Below, in pieces: positions 1 through 11,795 of a DNA stretch of 64,000 bases (position 1 is the stretch's first letter; the number at the start of each line of letters is the position of its first letter). Origin of the DNA: Paramarasmius palmivorus (lineage: Eukaryota; Basidiomycota; Agaricomycetes; Agaricales; Marasmiaceae); contig JAYKXP010000003.1 of the NCBI GenBank assembly GCA_037176845.1, positions 186,001 to 250,000 of the forward strand. Direction: 5' to 3'. Position numbers and translations under genes: made by a program. Under the pieces are notes generated by a model, which had not been told where the DNA came from, did no database searches, and saw only the letters and a list, made by a program, of their open reading frames with translations.

Positions 1-3000
1 CAAGGTGGATATTGCAGATATACGGATTGTGCCGACACATGAAGAGCTTCTCTGCGACACACGTCCCTACTTACCTGTCAATATCGACTCGCCCGAGACA
101 CCACATCATTGTGCAGCAGGTTCCATGGAAAGACACTTGGACATCCAATTCCGACTGTTACGCGAGGAGTTGACGTGAGTGTTGATATTCTTATATATCC
201 TCAGTAGGCTTTCAGGTCTAATGGCGTTTAGTGCTCCCATTCGCGACGCTATCGGTGTCTTACAAGCGGACTTCAACACCATCGCAACTCGTCGTCGCGT
301 TCGAAATCAACCAGCGCCCCCCTTGACTCAGATCGAACAGGTCATACAAAAGAAGGGTGGCATGTACCGGACTAGCGGCCGAAACTCAGTCATGTTTCAA
401 GTTTACACAAACGTCGAACTATCACCGCTAGAGACACAACGGCGAGGTTTTACGGTCGGCCTTGTCATCGATGCGCCATCTGGCGATGCTCGAAATTCCG
501 ACCGCAAAGTGAGGCAGGAATACTGGAAGCGATCCAGACGGCTTGCATCGGGGAGTCTCGTTGGTTTTGTCATTGTCCAGAACAACCAGATACATGTTGC
601 CTTGGGAAACATATCGTCGTCAAACACAGAAATTTCAGAATCAGCGAAGGTTTACGCAGATCGAGTCGAAGTTCGCGTGCAGTTCTTTGATCCCGAGGTC
701 GAACTGAAGGCTCTTCGTCGCGAGAAAGTAGTATCTGGTGCCTCCTCGTTTGCCGTGTTGATTGATAACGGCATCATGTTCGAGGCTTTGCGACCATTTT
801 TGGAGACTTTGCAATCCATGGAACCTACATCAATACCTTTTTATAGGTATATATCTCAGAGGTCTCCACTGGACACCGTCGACGTTCATCCTCCACGCTA
901 TGCTTCGAGTCCGACGTTCCGCTTCAATTTGGAATGTGTAGCTAAAGACGGACAATACATTCATCCTCTCAATGCCACTGACCCCCAGTCTGTTCTGCGG
1001 GCACGCCATCAACTTCAAGAGTTCAGCGGACTCGACCCGAGCCAATGCGAGGCAATGGTAGATGTCTTGACACGAGAAGTCGCGTTGATACAAGGGTAAG
1101 TCCACGTTGCTGATGAATAGTGACCAACATTGACATGCTTTCCTCCACAGTCCTCCCGGCACTGGAAAGGTAATAGCTCTATCATCACAGATTGAAAACT
1201 CTAACACCATCCAGAGCTTTACAGGAAAGGAGATACTTCGCGTTCTATTTGCGAACAAGGTCAAACCCGTTGTATTGATAGCCTTCACAAATCATGCGCT
1301 GGACCACATGCTCCGTTCCGTTTTGGATGCCAAGATCACCAAAAGCTTTGTTAGAATTGGTTCTCGTTCAAGCGACGAAATCATTTCCCAATACACTCTA
1401 GACAAGTTTGAGAGACAAGCTGAAGATTCGTCTCTAAAGCGCTCCATGAGCCAAGCATATGGCGAGATGAAGGATCTGGAAAAACGAATGCGAGAAATTC
1501 TAGATTCTATCCAGTTACCTAAAGTATCATGGGAAGATATAGAGGGACATCTCGCAGACTTTCACCCTGATCACTTGACCTCCTTCACTCAACCCCCATA
1601 TTGGATTGATCAACTCTTCCAACAAGCTCTCGGTGATCCGGCAGAAGAAGACCACGGATCAGGATGGACCACCGTCACAGGAAAGGGAAAGTCGGGCAAA
1701 TCACAGAACATCAACATCGACTCTATCTACGCATTCTGGAAGTACTCTCAGGACATTCAATTCATACGCCCGCCACCACAACCTGCTCAGCAAAGGAGAG
1801 GAAAGAAGAATGCCCAGTCAACGACTCAAGAAACGTCACAAAAACAGCTCGAATACAAAGAACGTATGAGAGCGTTCTTTGCACCGTTGGGTTTCATCAA
1901 TGATATCCCAAAGGTCCCTAATGACCGGCGAGATGCATCTTCCCTACTATCGTGCTTGAACGTGTGGAGTTTGTCCGAGTATGAACGCGCCGAGCTGGCA
2001 TCATTCTGGGAAGAGGCAATCCGGAGTTCGGCTTATAATTCCAATCTTGACGAGTACAACTCGATTCGGAGGGAATACGAACGAGTTTGCTCTAAGTACA
2101 ACAATATCAAGGACGAGGTACGTAACTATTTGTATTAGGATGTGGCATAACTTACTGACTTTTTTTCTAGAATCGTCGTAGACTGCTTTCTCGTACTGAT
2201 CTGATTGGATGCACCACAAATGGTGCTGCAAAATTGACTTCGCTACTGACGGTCGGTACATGTTTGAGCTCAATGCCGATGGTTCTAATTGGTTATTCAG
2301 ACGGTTGCACCCAAAGTTCTTCTTGTAGAAGAAGCTGGTCAAGTTCTTGAAGCCCACATCATCGCATCGTTGGTCCCTAGTGGTAAGTAACACACACAGA
2401 GCAACTCAATAACCCCTGGACTAATTTATTCGCAATGAAACAGTTCAGCACCTCATATGCATTGGAGATCCACAGCAGCTGCGGCCCACCCTGGCTAATT
2501 ATAGTGCGTACAAATAATGATCACTGCTTTAGCGTTTGACCAAGTGCTTTTAGATATATCAATGGACAGTGATCGCGGCAGGGAACTTTATAAGTTCGAC
2601 CGTTCGCTCATGGAAAGATTAGCTGAAAACGGTTTCCCGATGTCTCAAATAAACGTTCAGAGACGGATGAGACCCTCTATATCTAATCATATCAGGTACC
2701 CGTAATTGCCTCGCTGTTCTTCTCATCACTCACATTCACAATCAGGAATATCTTATATCCTCGCCTGGAAGATCACGATAAAGTTACACGCTATCCTCCA
2801 GTCCAGGGCATGCAAAAGGACATTTTCTTCTTTAGTCATACAAACAAAGAAAATGGCGGAGAGGAATCTGTTTCCAAATCAAACGATTTCGAGGTAATTC
2901 CTGTTTTCATTCTTTCTGGGTGATATACTGATTCGTTCAAAGGTTGCAATGATTGTAGAACTGGTCAAATACTTCTTAAAGCAGGATGCATATAGCGCCC

Positions 3001-6000
3001 CCGGCGACATAGCTGTGTTATGTGCGTACTTGGGACAGTTACAGAAGGTCAGATCTGCACTCAAAGACCTGCGAATTTCGGTCTCGTTGGACGAGCGCGA
3101 CTCCGACGACTTAGTGAGACAAGGGATGGAAGATGAGCATACAATTGAGGAGGTTGTCGTTGCTCGCCATGTAAGTTTTTGCCCGAACTAAGAGAAGTAC
3201 TAATACGGTGATTTTCCGTAGATTCGGCTTGGAACTGTGGATGTATTCCAGGGAGATGAAGGTATTTCACTACTACACATTCGTCTAGTATACTCTAAAC
3301 ATCAAACAGCCAAAATTGTAATTGTCTCACTTGTGAGAAACTCTGGTACATTTGAAGCGGATGGGGCACCGATCGGGTTCTTAAAGGTGAGTCTGACTAC
3401 AGACGTAGACCTTGCGCTATTAAGCAAACCACAGTCTTCAAATCGTATCAACGTTGCTCTTTCGCGGGCACAACATGGACTCTATATCTTCGGGAACGCT
3501 GCAAATCTACGTCAGAACGATACCTGGAAGACGATCATTGATGAAATGGAGGATAAGGATGAGCTTGGTTTTGCTCTTCCAATACTGTGTCCCCGTCATC
3601 CTGAGCAGTTATCAATGATAAGCCAGCCGCATGAATTATCGCGCCAAGCGCCAGAAGGTTCTCTTTGCAATCCTACCTGCCCTCTCTATGTACTCATTAT
3701 TGACAGGTGGCTGTCTCTTACCTTGTGGGCATAAAATGGAATGCGGGCATATATGCCCTTCTGTGGTATGTCACTTGTGCCTCGTACCAATGACATTAAT
3801 CGGGGAACATTCTTATCTAGTGCCATCCTGATCGAGACAATCACCGTAGTATCAAGTGCATCGCACAATGCATTCGCACACCCTGTCCCCGTTCACATCC
3901 ATGTCCAAGGCTATGCTCAGACAAGTGTGGTCCTTGCATGTTCCCCATGTATGACGTTAAGTTACCATGCGGCCACATAGCAAGATCTATTCCCTGGTAA
4001 CTACTCTCGCATCTTAGTACGGGCGTATCTGCTGACATTGACTTTAGTCACCAGTATGACAATCTGCATGCCGCCGTATGTAGCGAGCTCGTTGAGAAGA
4101 AGCTCTCAAATTGCGAACACTCTGTTGACATGCCTTGTTCCAGCGATCCAAAGATTGTCGCCTGCAGTGCAGTGTGCGGCGGAGTCATGGATTGTTGTGG
4201 GCGTCTATGCAAGTCACAATGCAATGATTGCTTTACAAAAACTCGCTCCAACAATGTTTCATCTTCAACTCAACGCACAAGTCACCAGGTCCACCCATGC
4301 GAACGTCGCCTATATTGTCAACATCAATGCAACGCTCCCTGCTCAAAGGAGCATCAATGTAATAGATTCTGCCGCTACGCGTGTCGACAGCGATGCAGTC
4401 ACCATCAGTGCCCCAGACCGTGCGGAGAGAATTGTGCCCCCTGCGCAGAAGCATGCGAATGGACATGTCCCCACTTTTCCTGCCCTGTCCTATGCGGTTC
4501 GGTAAGTTGGCAAAATCTTGTATTATCAATTCAGTGACTAGAAACTCAACACGCATCCTCAGATATGCGCACGTTTGCCATGTGATAAACCATGTCTTCA
4601 GGAACTCCCGTGTGGTCATCTCTGTCCGTCAGGTAAGAATCCCTGTCGTAATACCATTGACCAACTGCTGATGCAGTCGGGCAGTGTGTGGAGAACCATG
4701 TTCTGCCCAGAAATGCGTACAATGTCTTCCAGAGAGCGATAAGATGGACATTGTAGACTTGGTCCTGCAGCGCACTCTTGCGGAGGTGTCCGTATCTGAC
4801 GACCCCAGCGACCGCTTGATCAGGTTGGAATGTGGACATTTGTTCACCGTAGAGACACTGGACGGACACTGCCATATGTCCGACTACTACGAAATCGATG
4901 CGATGACGGGTTCATATATCGCGATGAAGGCTCCTCCCATCGATTTCCAGTCTCCTCCCACTTGTCCCGCATGCAGGAAACCGATCAGCGCTCGCAGATA
5001 TGGACGTATCACAAAACGAGCAAACCTTGATATTCTGGAGCAGAATGTCGCAAGTAGCATGGCGCAATCGTTGGAGGCGGTGGGACCTATTATCCAAAAC
5101 CTTGTCAATACGCTCCCGGAGATTGAAACGAGGGCAAAGGACATTCCCTTCGAGAGCGCGTCACAGAAGATCGAAGACTTACCGACGGCGAAACGTCTGG
5201 ATGTACTATCGCAGAAATCGACAGAAGTGATGTCCCCAACATTACTCACACAAAACTCGATGCAAACTCACCATGGACTCTCCAATCAAGAAGGCAAGGC
5301 TTGGTACGAAGTGACCAAAGTCTTTCAGGCAGTCTACAAAAAGGTTGCGACCATCGCCAGGACACGATCGGCGCACACCCGTGCGTATGAACAAGCGCTC
5401 AGCACACTCTACTGGCGGGAATTCTCTCGTTTGGGCTCTGACTCGGAGCAGGTTGCCCTTAATAATGTTCACAAGATGCTAGGTCAACCTCCTCCTAAAG
5501 CCGACGTCCGCTATCATGTCGAAGCTTTCTTGATCTCTGTAGAGATCCGGTTTATGTTGGCCCAGCTTGCTCGTAGCCGAATCGACAGCTTGACGGTCAC
5601 ATCCAATGATCCTGAAGTACACAATCACCATCGTTTGTGGACATCATTCACCGACTTCCTCTATCACTCCTGTGAGGTTGACTGTCGAAAGGCGATAAAA
5701 ATGGCTGAAGCGTCCTTTTCATCACGTTTGGCTGCACGTTCGGTCGTTTTAGTCTTTCGCGCCGAGTTTGAACGATTCCGTTTTTCCATTCTCGAGAAGC
5801 GCAAAGAACACATCCGAGCGGCCAATATGTCACCTCAGGTCCGTCGTGAATTAGTTCAAGAGATCAACGAGCGTGAAGCACAGTGGAGGAAATTCATTGT
5901 CAAGGCAGAACAATCCTATCTACGCAGCCGACCTACGCAGACCATTGACGACACGCGAGCCGAGCGTGCTTGGTTCAGGGACAATTGTTTGATCAAATTC

Positions 6001-6447
6001 AAGCGTATCCTTGACGAGCTACCGGATTTCGTAGCTCATATCGAACGAGACACGGTCTACCAGCCTCTTTCACACCAAGAGATGGAAGACGTTGTCAAGG
6101 CGTTTGGTTTCACACACCGCGGGCATTTTTACAATTGCCCCAATGGACATCCTTTTGTCATCACCGAGGTAAGTTGTCTTTGTTTTCTCCTACCGAACCA
6201 CATAGACTCATCAATGGAATCTTCAGTGTGGCGGAGCAATGCAGGCAAGTCGATGGTGAGTCACCGTGCGGATGCTGATGAAGATCTTTCAATGACTGTT
6301 TTCATTTCTAGCCCAGAATGTGGTGCTCCGATCGGAGGCAGCGATCACAGTCTCGACGCCTCTAATACTCGTGCTATGGAGTTTGAGGAGATAGCTGGGA
6401 GACAAGGTGCCGAACGAAGTCCGTGGGCATGGGCCGCAGGCGCGTAG
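1..6447 (+). CDS. ZNFX1/Hrr1-like SF1 RNA helicase with NFX1 and RZ zinc fingers (5' partial)
   Basis: The window opens inside an exon (first full codon at base 2) that reads through PYLPVN and SMERHLDIQFRLLREEL, a stretch typical of ZNFX1-type proteins just before the helicase core. Walker A GPPGTGK is split by the intron at about 1096-1150; Walker B VLLVEEAG and GDPQQLRP lie near 2310-2500; the SF1 C-terminal part ends with NVALSRAQHGLYIFG near 3450-3500. A Cys/His array of NFX1-type fingers follows (about 3690-4740), then a helical region and a C-terminal RZ finger (CPNGHPF, CGGAMQ, CPECGAPIGG) at about 6130-6350. About a dozen short introns are needed. In fission yeast the relative Hrr1 acts with the RNA-directed RNA polymerase complex; animal ZNFX1 acts in small-RNA inheritance and antiviral sensing. 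A role in RNA silencing here is inference. The N terminus lies outside the window. Confidence 0.9.
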
Positions 6448-6825
6448 ACTGTCAAATCACCAAATTGGGAGTTTCAATGTATCGTAGTGTTTTCTTGTTG
6501 CTTGTACCATTTGTAACTCATATGAATTTATAACTACAATTCTATACTGTGTTTTTGTTCTCTTCTCTCAAGACAGTGCGATATGAATTAACAGTATCTA
6601 TAACCCAAAGACACCCAGCTTCGGAAACAAAACAGGTACAGTAAAGCACAACGAAGATTAGCACTACCAAAGATTACACAGAATACATATGTTATCATCG
6701 TTCCACCCAACGCCACCTATAAGTGGTCTACTAGTGAAAGAAAGAACATAAAATCGTAACAGTACATTAGATTCATTCAATTATTCCGTAGGTGAAAAAT
6801 ATCCGTATCGCGTTAAATTGTTCGT
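6448..6825. other. convergent intergenic region
   Basis: This is the 3' flank shared by the helicase gene and GPC1. It is AT-rich with no coding signal on either strand; I see only probable untranslated tails. Confidence 0.6.
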
Positions 6826-8721
6826 TTATTCGTCCTTCTTGTTTGTCAGGATAGGTTCGGGCGAGGAGACTAGCGTCGTTTGAGGTGGAGCACGGCCGAG
6901 TATGGCTTCGTCCGAAATGATAGGACGATCGGTGGGTGGAAGGTTCTGGTTGACGAGGGTCGGTGACGAATCCATGGATGACAATCCGTCATCGCTGGCT
7001 GTACGGCTGAACGTCGGGCTAGAACGTCCGGATATGGACGACGTCTTCGAGGCCTCTGCGAGTTCTTTCCGGAGCTGTTCCAGCTCTCGCTCGAACCTAT
7101 TGGAAAGGGTCGATTAGCACCGCCTGGGAGAGGATAGAAAAATGACGTACTTGCGACCAAACACTTCAATATAATACCCTCCTCCATTCCAAACGCTGAC
7201 AGAAAAGATCAAGATAAGGAACGCCCCGCTCCAGAATGGACTATCGTAGAGCACATAGACGGCAGGAACCTCGGTAAGGATGGTATACACTGTCATTTAT
7301 GACGACGTCAATATTCTCCTCCACAGCTCTGATAAGGACAAGAGTAAGGGACACACCAAGCTGACCGGCCATGAAAGCCCATAAACGGGTGTTTGGGGGA
7401 ATTGCTGATAAACCACGGCCGATGAAGCCCCGTTTGTTGTTCAGTAAGAAGGAGAACGAGGTAGTCCGCTGTCCGGATTCGATCTTTGCCCAACGGTCCA
7501 CGAGCACGAACTGACGGATATGGTATGAGTACTTTGGTGTATTACTATCAACAACATGGACTGTACCTTCCAATATAGCAACTGCCAGAAAATATCTGAT
7601 AGAGATAAGTACAATGATAGACGAACGATGAGATCTGACGTACAGATACCGCCGGTAAGAAGCATCGCTCTAGTCGGGTTGAGATGATGTAGCTCCTTCA
7701 AAGCAGGGAACCTTTGTTCAGCGTTCGGATAGAAATGCCTAAGGAACACATTAATAGACATTTTGGCTTCAAAAACACGAGACGAACCTGATCACAGTGA
7801 ACGTGTATGGCGCGTAGACATGTATGAAAAGTGACGTGACTTTGTCAATGTCGTGGAAGACCAGGCTGTTTCTCCAGGTAATGACCGCACTCCCCAATGA
7901 TCCATGTGATAAACAGTAACATGCCACAAACAGAGCGGGACTTGAGGGCAGGTACCAGATGTAAACAAAGTTGAGAATGGTGACAAAATAACATAGGTCG
8001 AATAACTGACATCCACGTATGAGCTGGGAAATATGACTGCGGCGCGTGAAGGAAGACTTACAAAGTAGTGGTACGCTTGTTTCTTGTACAAGTAGACACG
8101 AAGCGAGAGGAGATACGCTCCCTGAATCGTGTATGCGATGGGAACCCATCTAGCAAGCGAGACGTCAGTGTATGATGTCGTGATAGAATATTAGAGACGC
8201 ACTCCGGAGCCATTCCAAACATTAAAGCCGAGAACAACAGAGACATGACACCAAAGAAGAATGAAACTTTTTCGCGAGTCCGAACGACCTTTGCAGACTG
8301 CCACGTTGTAGCCAGTTTCGTCATACGTTGCGAGACCTTCCAAGCAAAGGCGTTAGTAGGCAATCTCATACCACACCATAGTAATCGCACCTTAAGCTTG
8401 AAGTTCTTCACCTCCTTCTCAAAATTCTCTGCCAGCAGATCCCCTGAGAGGTCGCGTATTTTGAAAGTTTCTTCCGCCTTCATCTTTAATCTATCGCTGT
8501 GTTTTTGAAGTTTCCGTTGTAAAAGGTCGACATGCGAGTCGAAATATGTTTCCATCGTATCTAGCAGCCAAAATTCAGTATTGGATCCTTATGCCAAGTA
8601 AAGAAGACTCACCTAAGAGAGTGAACCCGCCAGACATCTCGTCGCGTAAAAAACGTTCAAAACGGTCTGAAAAGGGATTCTTTCCACCGTTGAGAAGTGG
8701 AGAGGGTGGTCGAGAGGCCAT
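6826..8721 (-). CDS. GPC1: glycerophosphocholine acyltransferase, DUF2838 family
   Basis: Multi-pass membrane protein of the DUF2838 family. In yeast Gpc1 transfers an acyl group from acyl-CoA to glycerophosphocholine to remake lysophosphatidylcholine at the ER. Recognised from WRNSLVFHDIDKVTSLFIHV (about 7830-7890), the following HFYPNAE segment and several hydrophobic segments. I start at 8721 (MASRPPSPLLNGG): this 36-codon exon ends at 8613 with a good donor and joins at 8560 to DTMETYFDSHVDLLQ. The next ATG, inside exon 2 at 8555, would drop this exon. The C-terminal tail is hydrophilic and Ser-rich and ends LTNKKDE. It lies head to head with the DUF1748 gene, 203 bp apart. Confidence 0.87.
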
Positions 8722-8924
8722 TGTCCTTTATAAGAGAACGAGGAACGTGGCTCTTGCTACCAGGAGGTGGTCAATGTGAAAAGTAGGAATGTGGCAGGGC
8801 GACCAAACATGGTAACCACAAATGTGGGGCATGGACCGTGGACCACGTGCACCGGCTGCGATATCTCCATTGTTCTGCTCAACGTGGTCGGGGTCAACAA
8901 CATCTTCAAGCTTCTTTCACCATC

Positions 8925-9383
8925 ATGTTTGGCAAATTAGGTATAGTGAAAGGCAGTCTTCTCGCTGTACCAATCGCTAAATTTGTGAAAAAGTTCATTT
9001 AGGATTCGATGCTCTCTTGATAAGCGCGTTTCTCGCTGGAGTGAAACGCACGACGGGGCTAACGTATGTCACCTGCAACTGCTTTTCTGGGACCGTCAAT
9101 CTAACATGGTCGTGGAATGGAACTAGACCCGCTCTCTCGCAAGTACCCAACAAGGATGTCCGACGTAAGAACTTGTCTATTCTGTCCCTCGATACCCAAT
9201 GCCGATCAATTTCATACACAGAGCTACTACGGTCATATCTCGAAGTGGGTGCGTAACGGTCGCTGGTCTAGCACGACAGAATCGCAGCAATTGATTCGTG
9301 AAACAGGAGAATATGCATTCGATTTAGCGGTTGTCTTCTTTGGGGTGCGTCGTCTGAAATGTTGCCACATGAACTCCGTCTGA
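8925..9383 (+). CDS. DUF1748-family mitochondrial microprotein (72 aa, 5 exons)
   Basis: Reconstructed by splicing; no single reading frame shows it. Exon 1 has only 16 coding bases (8925-8940), followed by introns 8941-9002, about 9063-9126, about 9159-9221 and about 9247-9307. The product begins MFGKLGFDALLISAFLAG, continues VKRTTGLTPALSQVPNKDVR, and ends with EVGEYAFDLAVVFFGVRR plus a short tail. This order (FDALLIS, AGVKR.TGL, Y....GE..FD) is the hallmark of fungal DUF1748 proteins of about 70-80 residues, thought to be small mitochondrial inner-membrane proteins. The motif fit and clean splice sites make the model solid; function is unknown. It shares the promoter region with GPC1 and converges on OST2. 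Confidence 0.8.
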
Positions 9384-9626
9384 CGACTCGTCCAGCGATC
9401 ATCTTCCTTTGAGAGGAAACGGTGAAATATTCGAGATATATTATTATCACCTTCTATACTGTACGCCCCGACCTCACCTCCCCAGTATCCTCTCTGAGCA
9501 CCTCAAGTCCAGTTAATATTCTACTCTCTTTTGATTGGGTCTATCTGTTATACACCCGTGTATATTATCTCCTCTCAGTCACTCTCTTGCATCTCCTACA
9601 CACATGATGGTCAGATATCCGACTCC

Positions 9627-10112
9627 TTATCCCAAGAAGTTGAAGACGAAGAAATGCAGTACTATCGAGCCCAGCGCAAAGTCAGCGAATGCCCTATTAA
9701 TAGACCGCCTTGTGAGTAACGCCAGTCGCTATGCAAAATAACCACGTAGTACACACCGCTCCGGGGAGATATCCTTGAATTCACTTCGGTTGGCTGGATT
9801 GACCTGAGAGCGTAAGGAAGCAGTGAGAACAAACTGCCCAACAGTGCTGGCGAATCTGTCCAGACAAGTTAGGGCCGCATATGTAGAGACTATGTGACTT
9901 CCGTACCCAGCCAAGAAAGCATTGAAAGGGAAGTTGGTGACAAGAATGCAATATAGGAACTGTAAGGCGCCTGAAAGCATGAGGAATACGAGGAATGCGT
10001 CGACAAATTTGAGGCGGTCGGATGTCTGTTCATTGTAAGCCTTCCATAGTTGAAGGACTGTGTTCTGAGTGTTTTGCGAATTCTTGGCTGCCGCTGCCGT
10101 TTTTGGGGCCAT
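9627..10112 (-). CDS. OST2: oligosaccharyltransferase subunit Ost2/DAD1
   Basis: Small ER membrane subunit of the dolichyl-diphosphooligosaccharide-protein glycosyltransferase (N-glycosylation). Diagnostic stretches are ALQFLYCILVTNFPFNAFLA, then across a short intron STVGQFVLTASLRSQVNP and EFKDISPER. A second intron (donor right after SPER, acceptor after tattaatag) restores the family C terminus, AFADFALGSIVLHFFVFNFLG. The start at 10112 (MAPKTAAAAKNSQ) gives the usual N-terminal length; an in-frame upstream ATG at 10259 would add an unlikely extension. Head to head with the mitoribosomal gene (204 bp). Confidence 0.95.
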
Positions 10113-10316
10113 GCTGAGAAAAAGAGTGTGACGGTAGAGAAACAAGCAATGATGATTCGCGAAGGAGACACGTCGTGTGGGGACTGTTGCCGGCGCTAAA
10201 GGTATTGCCAAACAAACAAAGCGCGACCCGACCCGTTCTCGAAAAAAAGTTCCCGACACGTCTTTCTCTAAAACCTCTTATTCCTCCTTTTTTGTGCGGG
10301 CAGGCAGGGTCGGATA

Positions 10317-11545
10317 ATGCGTCAATTTGGGTCCCGCATATTAAAACTTAGAAGCCACGCTTATCCTTCAGTCTCAAGATGCCATTTACGCGGTCTTCAC
10401 ACACCAAAACCTCTCAAACATCGCATTGAGGAAGGCCTAGGAGAGTTTCTACCACCTACTGCATATCGTACGGTAGCAGTAGACTACCAGAAGGGTCTCT
10501 TGGAAAGGTTGAATGCAGAGATTCGAGGTGTGGGATTCGGTACTGTTCTTGTACTAGTGTACTGAATAACTTGCAGGTACCGAGCTAGAGGGAATGTCGG
10601 TCGTCGACACAATAATAAAGACGGCAGTGGAACGGCATAGAGTGCTTGCATTTAACTATGCAAGCTTGGCCCTCAACAACAGTTTCTTCCTGGAGCACCT
10701 GGTACGTTTTCGGCTTCTTTCTGTCTACCCAAACTCATATTCTGTAGGCACCTCCGCCAAAAGACATTGGTGACCACCAGCACAAAATCTCTATTCACCT
10801 TGACGGTGAAATTAGAAAACAACACGGAAGCCTTGCCCAACTAAAATCTACCTTTTCCGCCGCTGCCCTCGGAATGTTCACCAATGGCTGGGTTTGGTTG
10901 GTAACAGATGCTGTCGGCAACCTTGCCGTACTCCCAACCTTTGGACCTGGAACTCTCCTTGTCCGTTCACGAACCTACATGGCCCCGACACAGGACTTTG
11001 GTCTTGGAGGGGACCTCCTACAAATGAGACGCGGTATGCCTCTCTCGCCAGATGATCCGTTCGCGGAAGAATGGGAAGAAGAACTCCGTAAAGAATCCGA
11101 GTCAGACGGCTCTTCATCCGTTCCACCACAGTCTCCTACACCTAAATCAACACCTCCTGGGGTGTCGCCCTCGTCGCCCGCCTCAGGTGTCTCAAGTTCA
11201 ACCAACCCGAACCCGACTTCTCCCAACCCCCTCCATCCCCGATTCCTTCATACATCCGCTGTGCGCCACCAAGGCTTTACACAAGCGAACATTTTTGACT
11301 CTTCGACGCCCGAACCTCAACCGAAACGACAGGATCTCTACTTGGGTAACAAGCTTTACCCGTTGTTCTGCGTTTCAGTACACGAGCACGCTTGGATGAG
11401 TGCTGGATATGGTGTATGGGGTAAGGAGGAGTGGTTGAAGAAGTTCTGGACCGTGCTGGACTGGGAGAAGGTCAGCAACAACTACGCGCATTACATGCTT
11501 ACCGAGGCCAAGAAGGAAGCTTTGGATCTCCCGGATACTGTTTAA
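10317..11545 (+). CDS. mitochondrial small-subunit ribosomal protein with Fe/Mn-SOD fold (mS42/mS43 type)
   Basis: The product starts with a basic presequence-like N terminus (MRQFGSRILKLRSHAYPSVS), as expected for mitochondrial import. After two introns (about 10530-10575 and 10702-10747) comes a superoxide-dismutase-like fold: FNYASLALNNSFFLEHL near the N-terminal SOD helices and, in the C-terminal domain, FTNGWVWLV, LFCVSVHEHAWMSAGYG and the terminal helix. A long Ser/Pro-rich insertion (about 11090-11300) interrupts the domain. This matches yeast Mrp1/Rsm26, SOD-derived mitoribosome proteins lacking catalytic metal. Which of the two paralogues it is I cannot tell. Confidence 0.82.
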
Positions 11546-11795
11546 CCCCACTCTTACATATAACGTACATATTTGCTATCGTCTACTTAATGACAAGACA
11601 CCGTTCTCGAAGCAACACGTTGACGACCTGAACGAGTGTGATGAAAAAAGGAAAGTTTGTATTCCCGTTCTATGCAATAAGTTTAGTGATAACAACAGAG
11701 AATGAAGTACAATAACGATAATTCAGATACACGTCCCCGTGTTATAGAATACAGTATATGAACTTCTTTGACTTCTAGATTCGCTGCAACCCCGA

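Noticed and set aside
4038..4505. Plus-strand open frame (155 codons) in the first gene
   Set aside because: Frame-shifted reading of the NFX1 zinc-finger region; the Cys-rich frame is the real one.
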